Assembly (NCBI GenBank): GCA_018063485.1
Contig: JAGPBG010000045.1
Span: 1 to 10,267 of the forward strand
Direction: 5' to 3'
DNA: 10,267 nucleotides
Source of the DNA: Cypionkella sp.
Lineage (GTDB): Bacteria > Pseudomonadota > Alphaproteobacteria > Rhodobacterales > Rhodobacteraceae
Position numbers and translations under genes: made by a program. How positions within the stretch are numbered: position 1 is the first letter of the stretch; every line of letters starts with the position of its first letter. The notes below the pieces were generated by a model. It saw only the letters and a list, made by a program, of their open reading frames with translations. It was not told the DNA's origin and ran no database searches. Shown piece after piece: positions 7,213 through 10,267 of this stretch.

Positions 7213-7623
7213 ATGACCGACGCATTCACTCAGATCTTCAAGCAGATGATGGAGCAGGGCCAGCAGATGGCGGCTGCCTTCAAGCCTGCATTGGAAGGCG
7301 TGGATGTGAAGGGCTTTGAGAAGCTGTTTCCGACCATGCCCAAGGACATGCTTGAGGCGTGGTTCGGCAAGACCTTCAACCCCGAGGGTCTTGATGCGCG
7401 CACCCGTTTGTTGGTGACGATTGCGGCGCTGACAGTGCTGGGCGCGCAAGCCGAGCCGCAGATGCGGTTGACGGTGAAACAGGCGCTTTCGGCCGGGGCC
7501 ACCAAACGCGAGATCGCCGAAGTGATCTGGCAAATGTCGATGTTCGGCGGCTTGCCCGCCATGCAAAAGGCGCTTGAGATTGCGCAATCCGTCTTTGCAG
7601 AAACCGAGGAGAAAGCGCCATGA
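7213..7623 (+). CDS. Carboxymuconolactone decarboxylase (CMD)-family protein, cysteine-free
   Basis: This is a 136-residue protein between nuoI and nuoJ. Residues 60-128 look like the all-helical CMD/AhpD-like domain: [20 protein letters not shown], then [20 protein letters not shown], then [19 protein letters not shown]. The protein has no cysteine at all, so it cannot have the CxxC redox site of AhpD peroxidase reductases. The position often occupied by His before the (A/F)YAG-like motif is Gln-Met here. The N-terminal 50 or so residues are Met/Gln-rich and amphipathic ([15 protein letters not shown]). It is cytoplasmic, with no signal or membrane helix. GAGG at 7202-7205 straddles the nuoI stop, and the 3' end overlaps nuoJ by ATGA. 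True decarboxylase activity is unlikely given context; an assembly or scaffold role is inference. The family call is fairly secure, the function unknown. Confidence 0.85.
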   Translation: MTDAFTQIFKQMMEQGQQMAAAFKPALEGVDVKGFEKLFPTMPKDMLEAWFGKTFNPEGLDARTRLLVTIAALTVLGAQAEPQMRLTVKQALSAGATKREIAEVIWQMSMFGGLPAMQKALEIAQSVFAETEEKAP

Positions 7624-8234
7624 CCATTGCTGATCTGGCTTTCTACGCCTTTGCCACGGTGCTGGTAAGCGCAGGGCTTTTGGTGACGCTGTCGCGCAAT
7701 CCGGTGCATTCGGTGCTGTGGCTGATCCTGACCTTTCTGTCGGCTTCGGGGCTGTTCGTGCTGTTGGGGGCCGAGTTTGTGGCGATGCTGCTGGTCATCG
7801 TTTATGTGGGCGCGGTGGCGGTGTTGTTCTTGTTCGTGGTAATGATGCTGGACGTTGATTTCGCCGCGTTGAAGGGCGAGATGAGCCGCTATATGCCGCT
7901 GGGCCTGCTGGTTGCGGTGGTGATCATCATGCAACTGGTGCTGGGCATTGGCGCCTGGGTGCAGGCGGATGGGGCCTTGGGCCTGCGTGCGGCGGTCACA
8001 CCCGATGCGGCTCAGGTGGAAAACACCCGCGCGCTGGGGCTGTTGATCTATGATAAATATCTGATGTTGTTCCAATTGGCGGGTCTGATCCTGCTGGTGG
8101 CGATGATCGGTGCGATTGTTTTGACCCTGCGTCACCGCAAGGATGTGAAGCGCCAGAACGTGCTGCATCAGATGTGGCGCGATCCGGCCAAGGCGATGGA
8201 ATTGATCGACGTGAAGCCGGGGCAGGGGTTGTAA
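7620..8234 (+). CDS. nuoJ: NADH-quinone oxidoreductase subunit J
   Basis: This is a 204-residue ND6 homologue in the membrane arm, with five predicted transmembrane helices. The conserved core is [20 protein letters not shown] (residues 50-69), followed by FVVMMLDVD; it includes E52, Y62 and the helix that holds the pi-bulge involved in coupling quinone chemistry to proton pumping. The last helix (about 146-167) is followed by a basic, polar tail ([20 protein letters not shown]). The start overlaps the CMD-family stop by ATGA, with GAGGAG at 7606-7611 as ribosome site. The TAA stop is followed two bases later by a strong hairpin. Confidence 0.97.
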   Translation: MTIADLAFYAFATVLVSAGLLVTLSRNPVHSVLWLILTFLSASGLFVLLGAEFVAMLLVIVYVGAVAVLFLFVVMMLDVDFAALKGEMSRYMPLGLLVAVVIIMQLVLGIGAWVQADGALGLRAAVTPDAAQVENTRALGLLIYDKYLMLFQLAGLILLVAMIGAIVLTLRHRKDVKRQNVLHQMWRDPAKAMELIDVKPGQGL

Positions 8235-8236
8235 GT

Positions 8237-8271
8237 TTCGCAGAGCGGTGGCGTTTTCCCCGCTCTGCGAA
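8237..8271 (+). promoter_or_regulatory. Strong intercistronic hairpin between nuoJ and nuoK
   Basis: A 12-bp perfect inverted repeat (ttcgcagagcgg at 8237-8248; ccgctctgcgaa at 8260-8271) encloses an 11-nt loop. G-U pairs can extend it by two (8235-8236 with 8272-8273). It begins two bases after the nuoJ stop. The bases after it (gtcaaggaatgacgg) contain no U-run, so it should not be an efficient intrinsic terminator. Intercistronic hairpins of this kind are known in Rhodobacter operons such as puf, where they protect upstream mRNA from 3' exonucleases and set segment ratios. By analogy this one may tune nuoA-J against nuoK-N message. Structure is certain from sequence; role is inferred. Confidence 0.7.
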
Positions 8272-8302
8272 GTCAAGGAATGACGGCAACGGGCAAAGAC
8301 CC

Positions 8303-8308
8303 GGAGGG
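8303..8308 (+). promoter_or_regulatory. Ribosome binding site of nuoK
   Basis: GGAGGG lies 6 nt before the ATG at 8315 and fixes that start against longer in-frame options further upstream. A weak 4-bp inverted repeat (cggg at 8290-8293, cccg at 8300-8303) touches its 5' edge; I give that little weight. Confidence 0.7.
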
Positions 8309-8314
8309 ACGAAG

Positions 8315-8620
8315 ATGGTAGGCCTAGAACATTATCTGATCGTGGCGGCGGCGCTGTTCGTCATCGGGATTTTTGGCATCTTCCTGAACCGGAAGAATGT
8401 GATCGTGATCTTGATGTCGATCGAGTTGATGCTGCTGGCGGTCAACATCAACTTTGTCGCCTTCTCGTCCTATATGGGCGATCTGGTGGGACAGGTGTTC
8501 ACCATGTTCGTCCTCACAGTGGCGGCGGCAGAAGCGGCCATTGGTCTGGCAATCCTGGTGGCGTTCTTCCGCAACCGTGGCACCATCGACGTCGAAGACG
8601 TCAACGTGATGAAGGGCTGA
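8315..8620 (+). CDS. nuoK: NADH-quinone oxidoreductase subunit K
   Basis: This is a 101-residue ND4L homologue with three transmembrane helices, the standard length. The two membrane-buried glutamates needed for proton transfer are present: E37 in [18 protein letters not shown] and E73 in [18 protein letters not shown]. The frame is open upstream to 8174 inside nuoJ, but the family start MVGLEHYL at 8315 has a good ribosome site. This gene follows the largest downstream gap of the operon, so it is translated from its own initiation site, not by overlap. nuoL begins 4 nt after the stop. Confidence 0.98.
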   Translation: MVGLEHYLIVAAALFVIGIFGIFLNRKNVIVILMSIELMLLAVNINFVAFSSYMGDLVGQVFTMFVLTVAAAEAAIGLAILVAFFRNRGTIDVEDVNVMKG

Positions 8621-8624
8621 GAGC

Positions 8625-10267
8625 ATGGATTATCAACTCAGCGCTACTGTCACCCTGTTTGCGCCTTTGGTCGGCGCGCTGATCTGCGGCTTTGGCTGGC
8701 GGTTTATCGGCGAACGTGCCGGGCAGGTTATCACCACGGGGCTGCTGTTTCTGGCAGCCGCCCTGAGCTGGTATATCTTCCTGACTTTTCAGGGCGACAC
8801 CCAACATATCACCATTCTGCGCTGGATCGAGTCCGGCAGCCTGTCCACAGACTGGGGCATAAGGCTGGACCGGATGACGGCGATCATGCTGGTGGTGGTG
8901 AACACGGTGTCGGCCTTGGTGCATCTGTATAGCTTTGGCTATATGGCGCATGATGAGAATTGGACCCATGGCGAGGCCTACAAGGCGCGGTTCTTTGCCT
9001 ATCTTTCCTTCTTTACCTTTGCGATGCTGGCGCTGATCACCAGCGACAATCTGGTGCAGATGTTCTTTGGCTGGGAGGGTGTGGGCGTCGCCTCATATCT
9101 TTTGATCGGGTTCTACTACAAGAAACCAAGCGCCAATGCGGCGGCGATCAAGGCCTTTGTGGTCAACCGGGTTGGCGATTTCGGCTTTGCGCTGGGGATT
9201 TTCGGGCTGTTTTATCTGACGGATTCGATCCGGCTGGATGATGTCTTCGCGGCAGCGCCGAAACTGGCCGAGACGCAGTTGCATTTCTTGTGGGCCGATT
9301 GGAATGCGGCGAACCTGATCGGGGTCTTGCTGTTCATTGGTGCCATGGGCAAATCGGCGCAACTGTTCTTGCACACCTGGTTGCCCGATGCGATGGAAGG
9401 CCCAACACCGGTGTCGGCGCTGATCCATGCCGCAACGATGGTAACGGCGGGGGTTTTCCTCGTTTGCCGGATGTCTCCGCTTTATGAATATGCACCTGAT
9501 GCCAAAGCAATGATCGTGGTGATCGGTGCGACGACAGCGTTTTTTGCCGCGACCGTCGGTCTGGTTCAAAACGATATCAAGCGCGTGATCGCCTATTCCA
9601 CCTGCTCGCAGCTTGGTTACATGTTTGTTGCCGCTGGTGTTGGCATGTATCCGGTGGCGATGTTCCACCTCTTCACCCACGCCTTCTTCAAGGCGATGCT
9701 GTTTCTTGGCGCAGGCTCGGTTATCCATGCGATGCACCATGAGCAGGACATGCGCAACTATGGCGGTTTGCGCAAGAAGATCCCGCTGACTTTCTGGGCG
9801 ATGATGATCGGAACGCTGGCGATTACCGGCGTTGGCATTCCGCTGACGCATATTGGTTTTGCAGGCTTCCTGTCGAAAGACGCGGTGATCGAAAGCGCCT
9901 GGGTCGGCTCGAACTACGCTTTCATCTTGCTGGTGGTGGCGGCGTTCATGACCTCGTTCTACTCGTGGCGGCTGATGTTCATGACGTTTTACGGCAAGCC
10001 CAAGGGCGACACCCATGCCTATGATCATGCGCATGAAAGCCCGTCGGTGATGCTGATCCCGCTGGGCGTGCTGGCGCTGGGGGCGGTGTTTGCCGGGATG
10101 GTCTGGTATAACAGCTTCTTTGGCGATGAGGCCAAGATGCGGAGCTGGTTCAACATGGAAGCTGCCGTGGCGCATGAAGCGACGGCGACAACCGAAGCAG
10201 CGGCCACTGAGACCACAACCGCGACGACTGAGGCGGCAAGCACTGAAGCAGCGCCTGCGGTAACCGA
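8625..10267 (+). CDS. nuoL: NADH-quinone oxidoreductase subunit L (3' partial)
   Basis: This is the distal antiporter-like proton-pumping subunit of the membrane arm, ND5 homologue. It is open from ATG at 8625 to the window's end, giving 547 complete codons; the final helices and the lateral helix lie beyond. AAGGG at 8612-8616 inside nuoK is the likely ribosome site. Family signatures are [19 protein letters not shown] (148-166, with E151), NRVGDFGF (D185), [20 protein letters not shown] (242-261, with K243), HAATMVTAG (H268), [19 protein letters not shown] (H348, H352, K356) and FLSKDAVIE (K418). These match the charged residues of the proton channel in E. coli NuoL. After about residue 512 a hydrophilic Ala/Thr/Glu-rich stretch begins and runs to the window edge. 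Confidence 0.97.
   Translation, partial: MDYQLSATVTLFAPLVGALICGFGWRFIGERAGQVITTGLLFLAAALSWYIFLTFQGDTQHITILRWIESGSLSTDWGIRLDRMTAIMLVVVNTVSALVHLYSFGYMAHDENWTHGEAYKARFFAYLSFFTFAMLALITSDNLVQMFFGWEGVGVASYLLIGFYYKKPSANAAAIKAFVVNRVGDFGFALGIFGLFYLTDSIRLDDVFAAAPKLAETQLHFLWADWNAANLIGVLLFIGAMGKSAQLFLHTWLPDAMEGPTPVSALIHAATMVTAGVFLVCRMSPLYEYAPDAKAMIVVIGATTAFFAATVGLVQNDIKRVIAYSTCSQLGYMFVAAGVGMYPVAMFHLFTHAFFKAMLFLGAGSVIHAMHHEQDMRNYGGLRKKIPLTFWAMMIGTLAITGVGIPLTHIGFAGFLSKDAVIESAWVGSNYAFILLVVAAFMTSFYSWRLMFMTFYGKPKGDTHAYDHAHESPSVMLIPLGVLALGAVFAGMVWYNSFFGDEAKMRSWFNMEAAVAHEATATTEAAATETTTATTEAASTEAAPAVT
10161..10267 (+). repeat. Low-complexity Ala/Thr/Glu-coding tract inside nuoL
   Basis: From 10161 to the end, codons for Ala, Thr and Glu dominate (NuoL residues 513-547), with imperfect recurrences of T-T-E-A-A or S-T-E-A-A at residues 522-526, 534-538 and 539-543. 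It lies in the hydrophilic loop after the helix ending near FAGMVWYN. In relatives I recall this loop as variable and often His/Glu-rich. It likely grew by short duplications. The 3' limit is outside the window. Confidence 0.6.

Noticed and set aside
8237..8273. Rho-independent terminator after nuoJ
   Set aside because: The stem is strong, but no run of T follows it, and nuoK-nuoL continue the same operon directly downstream.
6574..8276. Minus-strand frames at 6574-7587 and 7230-8276
   Set aside because: They lie antisense to nuoI, the CMD-like gene and nuoJ; low-complexity His/Gln/Arg translations argue against coding.
8174..8314. Longer nuoK start within nuoJ
   Set aside because: The 101-residue family length and the GGAGGG site both support 8315; the upstream residues are unlike NuoK.
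9093..10175. 360-codon minus-strand frame under nuoL
   Set aside because: It is an antisense shadow of a clearly coding, conserved nuoL segment.
1..10267. CRISPR array, tRNA or rRNA genes, insertion sequences, phage or defence genes
   Set aside because: I saw no spaced direct repeats, cloverleaf candidates, transposase motifs or defence domains. Genes are essentially contiguous, and no stretch over about 110 nt lacks coding sequence.

Overview
The window is an internal segment of a nuo operon, encoding the proton-pumping NADH:quinone oxidoreductase (respiratory complex I). It most likely comes from an alphaproteobacterium of the Rhodobacter/Paracoccus group. Four things point there: moderately high GC; mitochondrial-like NuoF, NuoG, NuoH and NuoI; a NuoE whose C-terminus carries a helix-hairpin-helix-like domain; and small accessory genes between the core subunits, including proteins I recognise as DUF5337 and DUF5333. 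I cannot name the genus from sequence alone. Every gene I can support is on the + strand. Both ends of the window lie inside genes.

Layout: the 3' end of nuoE (1-401); a small two-helix membrane protein with His-rich ends (411-644); a DUF5337-type two-helix protein (652-870); nuoF (884-2179); a predicted lipoprotein (2176-2493); a 107-nt gap with a hairpin; a DUF5333-type exported protein (2601-3005); a very basic 82-residue protein (3002-3250); nuoG (3243-5252); a second predicted lipoprotein (5249-5656); nuoH (5666-6706); nuoI (6709-7203); a carboxymuconolactone decarboxylase-like protein (7213-7623); nuoJ (7620-8234); an 80-nt gap with a 12-bp perfect hairpin; nuoK (8315-8620); and the 5' part of nuoL (8625 to the end). 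Most junctions are ATGA overlaps or have a Shine-Dalgarno sequence fused to the upstream TGA stop, so this reads as one tightly coupled transcriptional unit. I see no promoter, classical terminator, RNA gene, mobile element or CRISPR.

Function: NuoE and NuoF form the NADH dehydrogenase head (FMN and Fe-S clusters). NuoG and NuoI carry electrons through further Fe-S clusters toward quinone. NuoH connects the peripheral arm to the membrane arm, and NuoJ, NuoK and NuoL belong to the proton-translocating membrane arm. The Fe-S ligands and the main charged membrane residues I could place are present, so the enzyme looks intact.

The part worth attention is the set of seven non-nuo genes threaded between the core genes: two small membrane proteins, two lipoproteins, one secreted protein, one basic protein and one cysteine-free CMD-family protein. 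All three exported products have exactly two cysteines outside the lipobox. The only two sizeable gaps in the operon each contain a perfect inverted repeat, which suggests segmental control of mRNA stability or translation. Reading frames of unknown function in alphaproteobacterial nuo operons are known, so the arrangement itself is not new. Their roles are, as far as I know, not established.
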